A stretch of DNA of 33,114 nt from a bacterium (GTDB taxonomy: Bacteria; Krumholzibacteriota; Krumholzibacteriia; JACNKJ01): the NCBI GenBank assembly GCA_016873475.1, contig VGXI01000012.1, positions 1 to 33,114 on the forward strand. The letters are read 5' to 3'. The translations under genes were made by a program, and so were the position numbers. Position 1 is the stretch's first letter. Each line of letters begins with the position of its first letter. The notes below the pieces were generated by a model. It saw only the letters and a list, made by a program, of their open reading frames with translations. It did no database searches and was not told the DNA's origin. Of this stretch, positions 14,595 through 30,736 are shown piece after piece.

Positions 14595-16031
14595 ATGGCC
14601 CTGCGCGTCTACGACCCCATCCGCAAGGCGAAGCTCCCCTTCACGCCGGTGGTGCCGGGCAAGGTGGGCATGTACGTCTGCGGGATGACGGTGCAGGGCG
14701 AGCCGCACCTGGGTCACATGCTCGCGGCGCTCACGGGGGACATGGTTCGCCGCTATCTGGAGTTCTCCGGCTACTCGGTGACGCTCGTGCAGAACTTCAC
14801 CGATATCGACGAGAAGATCCTGGCGCGCGCGGCCGAGGAGGGCCTGCCCTACACGGCCATCGCCCAGCGGAACATCGACCTCTATAAGGAGCAGGCGCGG
14901 GCGCTGAACATCCTGGACGCGACGGTCTTCCCCCGGGCCACCGAGCACATCCCCGAGATGCTGGTGCTGATCCAGGAGCTGATCGGGCGCGGGCACGCCT
15001 ACGATGCCGTCGATGCCGTCTACTTCGACGTGCGCTCCTACGCGGACTACGGCCGGCTCTCGGGCCGGCGCGTGGACGAGCTCTACAGCGGCGTCCGCGT
15101 CGAGGTGGCCGAAGGCAAGCGCGACGAGCTGGACTTCGCCCTCTGGAAGAAGGTGCCCCGGGAAGAGCCGGGCTTCGCGAGCCCCTGGGGCTGGGGCCGG
15201 CCGGGCTGGCACATCGAGTGCTCGGCGATGTCCACCAAGTACTGCGGCCAGACCCTGGACTTCCACGGCGGCGGCCTGGATCTGAAGTTCCCCCACCACG
15301 AGAACGAGCGGGCCCAGTCGGAGGCGGCGAGCGGGCAGCCTTTCGTCAACTTCTGGCTGCACAATGGCCTGGTGACCGTGGGCGGAGAGAAGATGTCCAA
15401 GAGCCTGGGCAACTACACCTCCGTGGCCGAGCTGCTCGAAACCTGGGACCCCGAGGTGATTCGCTTCTACCTGCTCTCCACGCACTTCCGCAGCCGGGCG
15501 GAGTTCGAGCCCGTCCAGCTCGAGCGGGCCAAGGGCGGCCTGGACCGGATCCGCGAGTTCAGCCTGGCCCTGCACGAGCGCCTCGCCGCGGCGCCGACGG
15601 CCCTCGAGGCCAGCTCCCCGGCCAGCGCCGCCCTGGCCCGGGCCGCCGCCCAGGCCCTGGAGCGCTGGCGGGAGGCGATGGACGACGATTTCAACAGCGG
15701 GGGCGCCCTCGGCCACCTCTTCGAGCTGGTGCGGGAGTTCAACCGCCTGGCCGACGAGGACGACCCCGGTCTGCGGGCGGACGGGGCGGCGCTGGCGGCG
15801 GCCCGGGACGCCCTGGCGACGATGGCCGGCGTCCTCGGGCTCTTCCGGGAGGGGCTGCCGCGGGAGCGCCGGCTGGCCATTGCACCGGGGGTGCTCGAAC
15901 TCCAGGCGGCCCGCGACGCGGCGCGAGCCGCCCGGAACTGGGCGGAGGCGGACCGCCTCCGGGGGGCGATCCAGGCGGCCGGCTACCAGGTCCTGGACGG
16001 GCCCGAGGGCTCCCAGCTCCGGCCGCTCTGA
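14595..16031 (+). CDS. cysS: Cysteinyl-tRNA synthetase
   Basis: The 478-aa class I synthetase charges tRNA-Cys. The HIGH signature is present as HLGH (residues 38-41), in [13 protein letters not shown]. The KMSKS loop is KMSKS at 266-270 ([12 protein letters not shown]). Zinc ligands for cysteine selection are C29, C209 (WHIECSAMS) and the H234/H235 pair with a Glu in [15 protein letters not shown]-terminal DALR-type anticodon-binding region follows (about 355-478). The section after C29 reads [14 protein letters not shown], where most bacterial enzymes have GPTVYDYPHIGHA; catalytic ligands are kept. AGGAG before the ATG at 14595 and 9-nt spacing to the BtpA gene suggest co-transcription. GC-rich inverted repeats lie after the stop (16042-16056) but have no T-run. 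Confidence 0.97.
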   Translation: MALRVYDPIRKAKLPFTPVVPGKVGMYVCGMTVQGEPHLGHMLAALTGDMVRRYLEFSGYSVTLVQNFTDIDEKILARAAEEGLPYTAIAQRNIDLYKEQARALNILDATVFPRATEHIPEMLVLIQELIGRGHAYDAVDAVYFDVRSYADYGRLSGRRVDELYSGVRVEVAEGKRDELDFALWKKVPREEPGFASPWGWGRPGWHIECSAMSTKYCGQTLDFHGGGLDLKFPHHENERAQSEAASGQPFVNFWLHNGLVTVGGEKMSKSLGNYTSVAELLETWDPEVIRFYLLSTHFRSRAEFEPVQLERAKGGLDRIREFSLALHERLAAAPTALEASSPASAALARAAAQALERWREAMDDDFNSGGALGHLFELVREFNRLADEDDPGLRADGAALAAARDALATMAGVLGLFREGLPRERRLAIAPGVLELQAARDAARAARNWAEADRLRGAIQAAGYQVLDGPEGSQLRPL

Positions 16032-16078
16032 CCGGCGACAAGGGGGCCCGTCCCCCGGGGGCCGCAGCCAGAAAGCCC

Positions 16079-16107
16079 TTGACAATCCGGGGTTACGCGC
16101 CTATCAT
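16079..16107 (+). promoter_or_regulatory. Strong sigma70-type promoter of the tRNA-tuf transcript
   Basis: Consensus TTGACA (16079-16084), 17-bp spacer, TATCAT (16102-16107). The discriminator just downstream is GC-rich (GCCGC), as in stringently controlled rRNA/tRNA promoters. Transcription should start near 16114, giving a leader of about 140 nt before the first tRNA. I see no other clear element in that leader. Confidence 0.8.
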
Positions 16108-16251
16108 GCCGCTTCGGCAATTTCTCTGCACAAACGGGCGGCGAACCACTCTCATCATTCGACCAATGCAGGCCAGCTGGGTCTCCCTGTGCGCGAGCAG
16201 GGGCAGCCGGCTGGATTGCGTGCCCACCTGCGCAGAGGGCCTGCCGCCGAG

Positions 16252-16324
16252 GCTGGTGTAGCTCAATCGGTAGAGCGCCTCACTTGTAATGAGGGGGTTG
16301 GGGGTTCAAGTCCTCTCACCAGCT
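16252..16324 (+). tRNA. tRNA-Thr (anticodon TGT)
   Basis: Acceptor stem GCTGGTG pairs with CACCAGC. The D arm is GCTC…GAGC. The anticodon arm is CCTCA, loop CTTGTAA, TGAGG, giving anticodon TGT (reads ACA). The T arm is GGGGG, loop TTCAAGT, CCTCT. Discriminator T; CCA is not encoded. It is first of four tRNAs before tuf, matching the position of thrU in E. coli. Confidence 0.95.
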
Positions 16325-16338
16325 CCTCGGTCGGATGC

Positions 16339-16420
16339 GGAGGGGTTCCCGAGCGGCCAAAGGGAACAGTCTGTAAAACTGTCGGCGACGCCTTCGGAGG
16401 TTCGAATCCTCCCCCCTCCA
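16339..16420 (+). tRNA. tRNA-Tyr (anticodon GTA)
   Basis: Class II tRNA with a long variable arm. Acceptor GGAGGGG pairs with CCCCTCC. The anticodon arm is ACAGT, loop CTGTAAA, ACTGT, giving anticodon GTA. The T arm is GGAGG, TTCGAAT, CCTCC. Discriminator A; CCA is not encoded. It corresponds to tyrU of E. coli. Confidence 0.95.
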
Positions 16421-16456
16421 CCCGACAGACGCCGGTGCAGGCCGGGCTGTGTTTAG

Positions 16457-16530
16457 GCGGGAATAGCTCAGCTGGCTAGAGCATCAGCCTTCCAAGCTGA
16501 GGGTCGCGGGTTCGAATCCCGTTTCCCGCT
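16457..16530 (+). tRNA. tRNA-Gly (anticodon TCC)
   Basis: Acceptor GCGGGAA pairs with TTCCCGC. The anticodon arm is TCAGC, loop CTTCCAA, GCTGA, giving anticodon TCC (reads GGA/GGG). The T arm contains TTCGAAT. Discriminator T. It corresponds to glyT of E. coli. Confidence 0.95.
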
Positions 16531-16547
16531 CCGTACCGGGATCGCGC

Positions 16548-16620
16548 GCCCAGATAGCTCAGTCGGTAGAGCACATCCTTGGTAAGGATGAGGTCGTCGG
16601 TTCGATTCCGATTCTGGGCT
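16548..16620 (+). tRNA. tRNA-Thr (anticodon GGT)
   Basis: Acceptor GCCCAGA pairs with TCTGGGC. The anticodon arm is CATCC, loop TTGGTAA, GGATG, giving anticodon GGT (reads ACC/ACT). The T loop is TTCGATT. Discriminator T. It is the last tRNA before tuf, like thrT of E. coli. Confidence 0.95.
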
Positions 16621-16692
16621 CCTCACCGAGCCGCACGGCAGCTGCCGTTTGAGTCGAGCAAGGCCACAGTGCCGTCAGGAGGTTGATTCACA

Positions 16693-17883
16693 ATGGCGAA
16701 GGAGAAGTTCGAGCGTACCAAGCCGCACGTGAACGTGGGGACGATTGGCCACGTGGATCACGGCAAGACGACGCTGACGGCGGCGATCACGCAGCGGCAG
16801 GCTCAGAAGAAGCTGGCGGTGTTCACGCCCTTCGATCAGATCGACAAGGCGCCGGAGGAGCGGGAGCGGGGGATCACGATCGCGACGGCGCACGTGGAGT
16901 ACCAGTCGGTGAAGCGGCACTACGCGCACGTGGACTGTCCGGGTCACGCGGACTACGTGAAGAACATGATCACGGGTGCGGCGCAGATGGACGGGGCGGT
17001 TCTGGTGGTGAGCGCGGCGGACGGCCCGATGCCGCAGACGCGCGAGCACGTGCTCTTGGCGCGGCAGGTGAACGTGCCGAGCATGCTGGTCTTCATGAAC
17101 AAGGTGGACATGGTGGACGATCCGGAGCTCCTGGACCTGGTGGAGCTGGAGATCCGGGAGCTGTTGACGGAGTACAACTTTCCTGGGGACGAGACGCCGA
17201 TCATCCGTGGCAGCGCGCTGCGGGCGATGGAGAATCCGGGCAACGAGGCGGACCAGAAGTGCATCGACGAGCTGATCGAGGCGATCGACAGTTTCGTTCC
17301 GGAGCCGGTGCGGGAGACGGACAAGCCGTTCCTGATGCCGATCGAGGACGTGTTCTCGATCACGGGCCGGGGGACGGTGGGGACGGGTCGCGTTGAGCGG
17401 GGGAAGGTGAAGGTGGGCGACAAGGTGGAGCGGATCGGGATCCGCGACACGATGTCGACGACGGTGACGGGGGTGGAGATGTTCCGGAAGATCCTGGACG
17501 ACGCGCAGGCGGGGGACAACGTGGGGCTGCTGCTGCGGGGGATCAACAAGGAAGACCTGGAGCGGGGGATGGTGCTGGCGGCGCCGGGGAGCGTGACGCC
17601 GCACACGAAGTTCGAGGGCGAGGTCTACAAAATGACGAAGGAGGAGGGGGGCCGTCACACGCCGTTCTTCAACGGGTACCGGCCGCAGTTCTACTTCCGG
17701 ACGACGGACGTGACGGGGGTGGCGGAGCTGCCGGAGGGGACGGAGATGGTGATGCCGGGCGACAACATCAAGATGAAGATCGAGCTGATCACGCCGATCG
17801 CGATGGAGGAGAACCTGCGCTTCGCCATCCGCGAGGGCGGCCGGACCGTCGGCGCCGGCGTCGTGACCAAGATCTACGAGTAG
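16693..17883 (+). CDS. tuf: Elongation factor Tu (first copy, tRNA-linked)
   Basis: The 396-aa GTPase delivers aminoacyl-tRNA to the ribosome. G motifs: GHVDHGKT (19-26), RGITI in switch [14 protein letters not shown] and SAL. Domains 2 and 3 follow, with [12 protein letters not shown] and the end [27 protein letters not shown] lies ten bases before the ATG. The gene follows four tRNAs and is the probable end of their transcript. Codon use is odd: Ala, Thr, Val and Arg are almost always GCG, ACG, GTG and CGG, and Gly is often GGG. In the last ~22 codons the choice switches to GCC, ACC, GTC and GGC like the neighbours. The first 99 nt are identical to the second tuf at 33016. Confidence 0.98.
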   Translation: MAKEKFERTKPHVNVGTIGHVDHGKTTLTAAITQRQAQKKLAVFTPFDQIDKAPEERERGITIATAHVEYQSVKRHYAHVDCPGHADYVKNMITGAAQMDGAVLVVSAADGPMPQTREHVLLARQVNVPSMLVFMNKVDMVDDPELLDLVELEIRELLTEYNFPGDETPIIRGSALRAMENPGNEADQKCIDELIEAIDSFVPEPVRETDKPFLMPIEDVFSITGRGTVGTGRVERGKVKVGDKVERIGIRDTMSTTVTGVEMFRKILDDAQAGDNVGLLLRGINKEDLERGMVLAAPGSVTPHTKFEGEVYKMTKEEGGRHTPFFNGYRPQFYFRTTDVTGVAELPEGTEMVMPGDNIKMKIELITPIAMEENLRFAIREGGRTVGAGVVTKIYE

Positions 17884-17894
17884 TCCTGCCGCGG

Positions 17895-17918
17895 CGCCGC
17901 CTCCGCACGGGGGCGGCG
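17895..17918. repeat. Stable 10-bp hairpin between tuf and rpmG
   Basis: CGCCGCCTCC (17895-17904), loop GCAC, GGGGGCGGCG (17909-17918); all ten positions pair, one as a G-T wobble. There is no T-run, so it is more likely a processing or stability hairpin, or a weak terminator, at the tuf 3' end than a strong terminator. Confidence 0.45.
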
Positions 17919-17940
17919 ATGGGGCCCAGGGGGAACCGAC

Positions 17941-18090
17941 ATGCGAGAGATCATCAAGCTGCGCTGCAGCGAGTGCAAGAAGACCTGGTACACGACGATG
18001 AAGAACAAGCGTCTGCACCCCGACCGCATCGAGCAGAAGAAGTACTGCCCGCGCGACCGGAAGCACACGATGTTCAAGGAAGCCCGGTAG
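17941..18090 (+). CDS. rpmG: 50S ribosomal protein L33
   Basis: The 49-aa protein [20 protein letters not shown]… ends [18 protein letters not shown]33 sits at the E-site side of the large subunit. Zinc-binding forms have two C-x-x-C pairs. Here the first is intact (C9, C12), but the second reads C36-P-R-D39, with Asp for the last Cys. A zinc site with one Asp ligand is possible, or the site may be on the way to being lost as in E. coli. An AGGGGG stretch lies before the ATG. The position between tuf and tRNA-Trp/secE is the standard place for one rpmG copy. Confidence 0.95.
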   Translation: MREIIKLRCSECKKTWYTTMKNKRLHPDRIEQKKYCPRDRKHTMFKEAR

Positions 18091-18099
18091 GGTTCCCAC

Positions 18100-18172
18100 A
18101 GGCCAGTAGCTCTAATGGTAGAGCATCGGTCTCCAAAACCGAGGGTTGGGGGTTCGAGTCCCTCCTGGCCTG
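18100..18172 (+). tRNA. tRNA-Trp (anticodon CCA)
   Basis: Acceptor AGGCCAG pairs with CTGGCCT. The anticodon arm is TCGGT, loop CTCCAAA, ACCGA, giving anticodon CCA. The T arm is GGGGG, TTCGAGT, CCCTC. Discriminator G, as required by bacterial tryptophanyl-tRNA synthetase. CCA is not encoded. It lies between rpmG and secE, a conserved order. Confidence 0.95.
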
Positions 18173-18217
18173 CCTGAGCGGGGGCGGGTCTCGGTAGGTG
18201 AGAAAGGCGAGCAAGCG

Positions 18218-18412
18218 ATGATCGAGCGGATTCGGACCTATCTGCGGGAAGTCTGGCTGGAGATGGGCAAGGTGACCTGGCCCACCCGCGACGAGCTCAA
18301 GGAGAGCACGCTGGTGGTGATCGTCGCCTCGATCATCGTCACGGCCTTCATCTTCGTCATCGACCGCATCCTCGATTCGGGGCTCAGCGGTCTGATCCGA
18401 CTCCTCAGCTAG
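18218..18412 (+). CDS. secE: Preprotein translocase subunit SecE
   Basis: The 64-aa short form has one C-terminal membrane helix. [19 protein letters not shown] carries the amphipathic helix, [12 protein letters not shown] is the SecE signature, and [20 protein letters not shown] is the membrane segment. SecE clamps the two halves of SecY in the translocon. The ATG at 18218 is preceded by AAGGCGAG. It lies 46 nt after tRNA-Trp and 20 nt before nusG, as in most bacteria. Confidence 0.95.
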   Translation: MIERIRTYLREVWLEMGKVTWPTRDELKESTLVVIVASIIVTAFIFVIDRILDSGLSGLIRLLS

Positions 18413-18432
18413 CCCGACGAGAAGAGCGAGCC

Positions 18433-19149
18433 ATGCGGGAAGAGCACAAGCCAGGGGAGAGCGCGGCGGCAGCGGGCGAGGCCCACGAGCCCGTCGTGAA
18501 TCCCTTCCAGGCGGGGGCGGCCCCGACCGAGGCGCCCGAGCTGCCCGAGGCGGAGACCTCTGCTCAGGCGCCGGCGACGGCCGAGGCGGCCGGCGCCCGC
18601 AATCCGCGCCTGAAGTGGTACGCCGTGCACACCTATTCGGGCCACGAGAACAAGGTGCGCAGCAACCTGCTCAAGCGCGTCCAGGTGGAGGGACTCGAGG
18701 ACAAGTTCGGGCAGGTCCTCGTCCCCACCGAAGAAGTGACCGAGATGAAGCAGGGGAAGAAGACGGTCTCGAGCCGCAAGTACTTCCCCAGCTACATCCT
18801 CGTCGAGATGGAGATGAGCGACGAGGCCTACCACCTCGTCAACCAGATCAGCGGCGTGACGCGCTTCGTCGGGCTCGACCCGCGCGACAGCAGCAAGCGC
18901 CCGGTGCCCCTCAGGCCCCACGAGGTGGACCGCATCCTCGGCCGGATCGAGCGGCCCCAGGAGCACAGGGTCACCGAGATTCCCTACCGGGTGGGAGACC
19001 ACATCCACGTCATCGACGGGCCCTTCAGCGAGTTCAACGGCGTCGTCGACGACGTCAACGAGGAGCGCGGGACCCTGAAGGTCATGGTGACCATCTTCGG
19101 GCGCGAGACGCCCGTGGAGCTGGACTTCCTTCAGGTGGAGCCCATCTAG
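18433..19149 (+). CDS. nusG: Transcription termination/antitermination factor NusG, with N-terminal extension
   Basis: The 238-aa protein has an NGN domain from about residue 60: [20 protein letters not shown], then [32 protein letters not shown] and GVTRFVG. A KOW domain ends it: [21 protein letters not shown] and [18 protein letters not shown]. NusG binds RNA polymerase and links it to Rho or S10. The first ~58 residues are an Ala/Glu/Pro-rich low-complexity stretch not found in the ~180-residue standard form. The only plausible later starts lie inside the NGN domain, and the ATG at 18433 has GAGCGAG upstream, so the extension seems real. It is co-transcribed with secE. Confidence 0.95.
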   Translation: MREEHKPGESAAAAGEAHEPVVNPFQAGAAPTEAPELPEAETSAQAPATAEAAGARNPRLKWYAVHTYSGHENKVRSNLLKRVQVEGLEDKFGQVLVPTEEVTEMKQGKKTVSSRKYFPSYILVEMEMSDEAYHLVNQISGVTRFVGLDPRDSSKRPVPLRPHEVDRILGRIERPQEHRVTEIPYRVGDHIHVIDGPFSEFNGVVDDVNEERGTLKVMVTIFGRETPVELDFLQVEPI

Positions 19150-19199
19150 ACCCGCGGCACCGCCGCCCAGGCGCGCCGCAGGGCGCAGGAGCAGAGGCA

Positions 19200-19634
19200 A
19201 TGGCCAAGACCAAGAAGAAGATCGTTGCGCAGGTGAAGATCCAGATCAAGGGCGCGCAAGCCAACCCGGCGCCGCCCGTCGGGCCCGCCCTGGGTCAGCA
19301 CCAGGTGAACATCATGGAGTTCTGCAAGGCGTTCAACGCCCAGACGCAGAACGCGCAGGGCATGGTCATCCCTGTCGTCATCACCGTCTATGGCGACCGC
19401 AGTTTCACCTTCATCACGAAGACGCCGCCGGCGGCGGTGCTTCTCATGCGGGCCGCCAAGCTCGAGAAGGGGTCGGGAGAGCCCAACCGCAACAAGGTCG
19501 GCAAGGTCACTCCCGCCCAGGTTCGCGAGATCGCCGAATTGAAGGCGCCGGACCTGAACGCCGCGGACATCGACGCGGCGATCGCCATGATCGCGGGCAC
19601 CGCCCGCAGCATGGGGATCGCGGTCAAGGGTTAG
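19200..19634 (+). CDS. rplK: 50S ribosomal protein L11
   Basis: The 144-aa protein is typical in length. The N-terminal domain has [20 protein letters not shown], then [18 protein letters not shown]. The C-terminal domain, which binds 23S rRNA at the GTPase centre, ends with [20 protein letters not shown] and ARSMGIAV. The start ATG spans 19200-19202, preceded by CAGGAGCAGAGG. The 50-nt gap after nusG shows no clear promoter, so it is probably part of the secE-nusG transcript. Confidence 0.97.
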   Translation: MAKTKKKIVAQVKIQIKGAQANPAPPVGPALGQHQVNIMEFCKAFNAQTQNAQGMVIPVVITVYGDRSFTFITKTPPAAVLLMRAAKLEKGSGEPNRNKVGKVTPAQVREIAELKAPDLNAADIDAAIAMIAGTARSMGIAVKG

Positions 19635-19657
19635 CCTTCGATCGCCGGGGTGCCTGG

Positions 19658-19679
19658 GCCTTCCAGCGAGGGGGAAGGC
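19658..19679. promoter_or_regulatory. Hairpin in the long rplK-rplA gap
   Basis: GCCTTCC (19658-19664), 8-nt loop, GGAAGGC (19673-19679). The gap of 129 nt between rplK and rplA is long for this pair, which is usually nearly adjacent. The hairpin and the remaining ~85 nt could hold a control site for rplA, for example an L1 target; no clear copy of the L1 motif is seen by eye. Confidence 0.35.
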
Positions 19680-19763
19680 AAGCTTCTCCAGCTCCCGGTC
19701 CCGATAGCCCTCTTCGACATCAACCGTTCGCATTGCTGCTGAGCTGATCGTGAGGACTTTACG

Positions 19764-20462
19764 ATGAACCGTGGGAAGAACTACCGCGAAGCCGCTTCGC
19801 TCCGGCCGTCGGACGCGGCGTACTCCATCGCTGCGGCGGTGGGTTTGGTCAAGCAGATGGCCAAGGCCAAGTACGACGAGACGGTGGAGGTCTCCGCGCG
19901 GTTGGGCGTCAACCCCCGGCACGCGGACCAGATGGTCCGCGGCACCGTCGTCCTGCCCAACGGCACCGGCCGCACGGTCCGGGTGCTGGCCCTCGTCAAG
20001 GGCGAGCATGCCGAGGCCGCCAAGGCCGCCGGCGCCGATCTCGTCGGCGCCGACGAATACCTGGAGAAGATCCAGGGCGGCTGGGCCGACACCGACGTCA
20101 TCATTACGACGCCGGACATGATGAAGGACGTGGGCAAGCTGGGCAAGATTCTCGGTCCGCGCGGCCTCATGCCGAACCCGAAGAGCGGCACGGTCACGAC
20201 CGACGTGGCCAAGGCCGTTCGGGAGGTGAAGGCGGGCAAGGTGGAGTACCGCATCGACAAGGGATCGAACATCCACGTCCCCGTCGGCAAGGTCTCCTTC
20301 CAGGGCCCTCAGCTCGAGGAGAACGTGCGTACGCTCATCCACGAGCTGTTTCGCGTCAAGCCCGCGTCGGCGAAGGGCAAGTACCTGCGCTCGGCCTACC
20401 TCTGTTCGACCCATGGCCCGGCCGTGAAGTTGGACGAGGCCGAGCTGGGTGCTCTCAGCTAG
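19764..20462 (+). CDS. rplA: 50S ribosomal protein L1
   Basis: The 232-aa protein is of normal length and forms the L1 stalk and usually represses its own operon. Motifs are [58 protein letters not shown], and [18 protein letters not shown], the conserved RNA-binding region, followed by [24 protein letters not shown] lies eight bases before the ATG at 19764. The C-terminus ([18 protein letters not shown]) is normal. Confidence 0.97.
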   Translation: MNRGKNYREAASLRPSDAAYSIAAAVGLVKQMAKAKYDETVEVSARLGVNPRHADQMVRGTVVLPNGTGRTVRVLALVKGEHAEAAKAAGADLVGADEYLEKIQGGWADTDVIITTPDMMKDVGKLGKILGPRGLMPNPKSGTVTTDVAKAVREVKAGKVEYRIDKGSNIHVPVGKVSFQGPQLEENVRTLIHELFRVKPASAKGKYLRSAYLCSTHGPAVKLDEAELGALS

Positions 20463-20489
20463 TCACCGCTTGAGATCAGGAGGGGCACC

Positions 20490-21011
20490 ATGCCCAGTCC
20501 GAAGAAAGTCGCCCTCGTCGACACGCTGACGGAGGATCTGCAGTCCGCCGCCACCATCGTCCTGAGCGACTTTTCGGGAATCAACGTCGAGGAGATCTCC
20601 GAGCTGCGCCGGCGTTGCCGGGCTTCTGGCGTCAAGTTTCGCGTCGTCAAGAACACCCTGGTGAACCGCGCCGTGGAGGGGACCGCAAAGGAAGCGTTGG
20701 GCACGCATTTCGGGGGGCCGACCGCCATCGCCTACAGCGAGGATCTGGTCGCCCCAGCCCGCGTGCTCAAGGAATACGCCAAGGAGTTTGGAAAGCTCGA
20801 GCTGAAGGCCGGGTTCGTGGATGGGCAGGTCGTCGACGCCGCCGGTGTGCAGGCGCTGGCCGACCTGCCGGGTCGCGAGCAGCTGCTCGCCCAGGTCGTC
20901 GGGACCGTGCAGGCCCCGCTCGGCAGTCTGGTGCGCACGCTGAACGCGACCATCGCGGGACTGGTCAATGCTCTGGACCAGATCGCCAAGCAGAAGGGCG
21001 CGGCCGCCTGA
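20490..21011 (+). CDS. rplJ: 50S ribosomal protein L10
   Basis: The 173-aa protein carries L7/L12 on the ribosomal stalk base. The N-terminal rRNA-binding part has [20 protein letters not shown], then [36 protein letters not shown], and [10 protein letters not shown]. The C-terminal helix that holds L7/L12 dimers is [26 protein letters not shown] lies seven bases before the ATG. Only 27 nt separate it from rplA, so the L10-binding leader usual in this place is either absent or lies within rplA. Confidence 0.97.
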   Translation: MPSPKKVALVDTLTEDLQSAATIVLSDFSGINVEEISELRRRCRASGVKFRVVKNTLVNRAVEGTAKEALGTHFGGPTAIAYSEDLVAPARVLKEYAKEFGKLELKAGFVDGQVVDAAGVQALADLPGREQLLAQVVGTVQAPLGSLVRTLNATIAGLVNALDQIAKQKGAAA

Positions 21012-21067
21012 GGGCGGGCGCCAGACCGCAACACCCGGCATTCGTTCGGATAACACAGGAGTCAGTC

Positions 21068-21454
21068 ATGTCGCAGAAGGTCGACCAGATCGTCAGCCAG
21101 GTTTCCGAGCTCACCGTGCTCGAGCTCTCCACCCTGGTCAAGGCGCTCGAGGAGAAGTTCGGTGTGACCGCCGCCGCACCGATGATGGCGATGGCCGCCA
21201 TGCCCGGCGCCGGCGCCGCCGCGGCTGCCGAGGTCGAGGAGAAGACGGAGTTCGACGTCATCCTCAGCACCGCCGGAGACAAGAAGATCCAGGTCATCAA
21301 GGTCGTTCGGGCCCTCACCGGCCTCGGCCTGAAGGAGGCGAAGGACCTCGTCGACGGCGCGCCGAAGCCCGTCAAGGAGGGCGTCTCCAAGGAAGAGGCG
21401 ATGAGCATGAAGGCTCAGCTCGAGGAAGTCGGAGGTGTGGTTGAGCTCAAGTAG
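21068..21454 (+). CDS. rplL: 50S ribosomal protein L7/L12
   Basis: The 128-aa stalk protein recruits translation GTPases. The N-terminal dimerisation part reads [20 protein letters not shown], followed by a flexible Ala/Gly/Met hinge ([17 protein letters not shown]). The C-terminal domain has [20 protein letters not shown], then [20 protein letters not shown] and [28 protein letters not shown] lies before the ATG at 21068. It is 56 nt after rplJ, and a terminator-like hairpin follows before rpoB. Confidence 0.97.
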   Translation: MSQKVDQIVSQVSELTVLELSTLVKALEEKFGVTAAAPMMAMAAMPGAGAAAAAEVEEKTEFDVILSTAGDKKIQVIKVVRALTGLGLKEAKDLVDGAPKPVKEGVSKEEAMSMKAQLEEVGGVVELK

Positions 21455-21488
21455 CTTGCCCACCCGCACGCCCGTTCGCAGCTCTGAT

Positions 21489-21533
21489 CGGTGCCCGGCG
21501 CGCAGGCGCACCCCGGGCACCGGTCTGTCTTTT
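21489..21533 (+). terminator. Attenuator-like hairpin between rplL and rpoB
   Basis: A perfect 10-bp stem, CGGTGCCCGG (21489-21498) with CCGGGCACCG (21513-21522), has a 14-nt loop and is followed by GTCTGTCTTTT. E. coli has a partial terminator at the same place that lowers rpoBC relative to ribosomal protein genes. The T-tract is broken, which fits partial rather than full termination. The rpoB ribosome binding site follows 15 nt after the T-run. Confidence 0.65.
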
Positions 21534-21559
21534 CCCATCCTGCTCTCGGGAGGCCGCTC

Positions 21560-25366
<3,807 letters not shown>

Positions 25367-25377
25367 TGTCCAGCCGC

Positions 25378-25396
25378 CCGGCGCGCAGCGCGCCGG
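25378..25396 (+). promoter_or_regulatory. GC hairpin just before the rpoC ribosome binding site
   Basis: CCGGCGCGC (25378-25386) and GCGCGCCGG (25388-25396) form an 8-bp stem with a 3-nt loop. The AGGAGG of rpoC (25398-25403) starts two bases after the stem. The hairpin could insulate rpoC initiation from rpoB read-through or be an RNase III-type cut site; no T-run, so not a terminator. Confidence 0.45.
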
Positions 25397-25408
25397 CAGG
25401 AGGTTAGC

Positions 25409-29626
<4,218 letters not shown>

Positions 29627-29641
29627 ATCGCCCGGCGGGGT

Positions 29642-29693
29642 GGGCGCGCCGCGCCCGCCCCCGGGGGGCCGCCGACGGGGAGGCTAAGCCCCG
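29642..29693 (+). terminator. Possible terminator region after rpoC (GC-rich inverted repeats)
   Basis: GGGCGCG and CGCGCCC (29642-29656) pair tightly, and CGGGG…CCCCG (29676-29693) forms a second stem. Neither has a T-run directly after it. Together they may help separate rpoBC transcription from the str promoter 30 nt further on, but read-through is likely. Confidence 0.35.
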
Positions 29694-29722
29694 CGTTGAC
29701 AAGGGAAAAAAGCGCCCTTTGC

Positions 29723-29751
29723 TTGACAAGCTCTGGCCGTTCGTGTAGATT
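29723..29751 (+). promoter_or_regulatory. Sigma70-type promoter of the str operon (rpsL-rpsG-fusA-tuf)
   Basis: Consensus TTGACA (29723-29728), 17-bp spacer, TAGATT (29746-29751). The start is expected near 29758, giving a leader of about 110 nt before rpsL. Another TTGACA (29694-29699) lies just upstream without a good -10. The leader contains the palindrome CGCTAGCG and otherwise nothing I recognise. Confidence 0.75.
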
Positions 29752-29868
29752 GGCGTTCTTGCTTGTGCGCCGCTAGCGCGAGCGATCTGACTTCCTAAGC
29801 ATAAGCGCAACAACGAGTTGCAGTTCGGACTCGGCGGCCGAGCCCGCCGGAGTACGAGGAGTGCGAGC

Positions 29869-30240
<372 letters not shown>

Positions 30241-30256
30241 GAGGACGGCGAGGACC

Positions 30257-30724
30257 ATGCGTCGCAAGATCAAGATCAACCGCGAGACCACGCCCGACCC
30301 GCGCTTCAGCAGCGCCACGGTCTCGCAGTTCATCAACTACATGATGCGCGGCGGCAAGAAGAGCACCGCCGAGTCCATCTTCTACGCGTCGATGGACATC
30401 ATCGAGGAGCGCTCCGGCAAGAAGGGGCTGGAGGTCTTCACCACGGCCCTCAACAACGTGAAGCCCCACCTCGAGGTGACGAGTCGCCGCATCGGCGGCG
30501 CCAACTACCAGGTGCCCGTCGAGGTGCGCCCGAACCGGCGCACCGCCTTGGGGATGCGCTGGCTGCTGCAGTTCGCCCGCAGCCGGCCCGATCACACGAT
30601 GGCCGAGCGGCTGGCCGCGGAGCTCCTGGCGGCCTACCGCAAGGAAGGGCCGTCGATCAAGAAGCGCGAGGACACGCACCGGATGGCCGAGGCCAACAAG
30701 GCCTTCGCCCACTTCCGGTACTAG
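30257..30724 (+). CDS. rpsG: 30S ribosomal protein S7
   Basis: The 155-aa protein organises the 30S head. Motifs are MRRKIKINRETTPDPRFSS, SQFINYMMRGGKKSTAE, NNVKPHLEVTSRRIGGANYQVPVEV split over residues ~75-100, and RTALGMRWLLQFARSR, with the C-terminal KKREDTHRMAEANKAFAHFR. GAGG lies five bases before the ATG at 30257. It is 16 nt after rpsL. The 188-nt stretch that follows before fusA is unusually long and structured. Confidence 0.97.
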   Translation: MRRKIKINRETTPDPRFSSATVSQFINYMMRGGKKSTAESIFYASMDIIEERSGKKGLEVFTTALNNVKPHLEVTSRRIGGANYQVPVEVRPNRRTALGMRWLLQFARSRPDHTMAERLAAELLAAYRKEGPSIKKREDTHRMAEANKAFAHFRY

Positions 30725-30736
30725 GTTAGGAGCAAG

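Noticed and set aside
16042-16056. GGGGG…CCCCC repeat as a terminator of cysS
   Set aside because: The stem is only 5 bp and there is no T-run; the next promoter begins 23 nt later. At best it is a weak stop.
13590-16085. Minus-strand frame of 831 codons opposite the BtpA gene and cysS
   Set aside because: It is a shadow; the plus strand has clear families with good ribosome binding sites.
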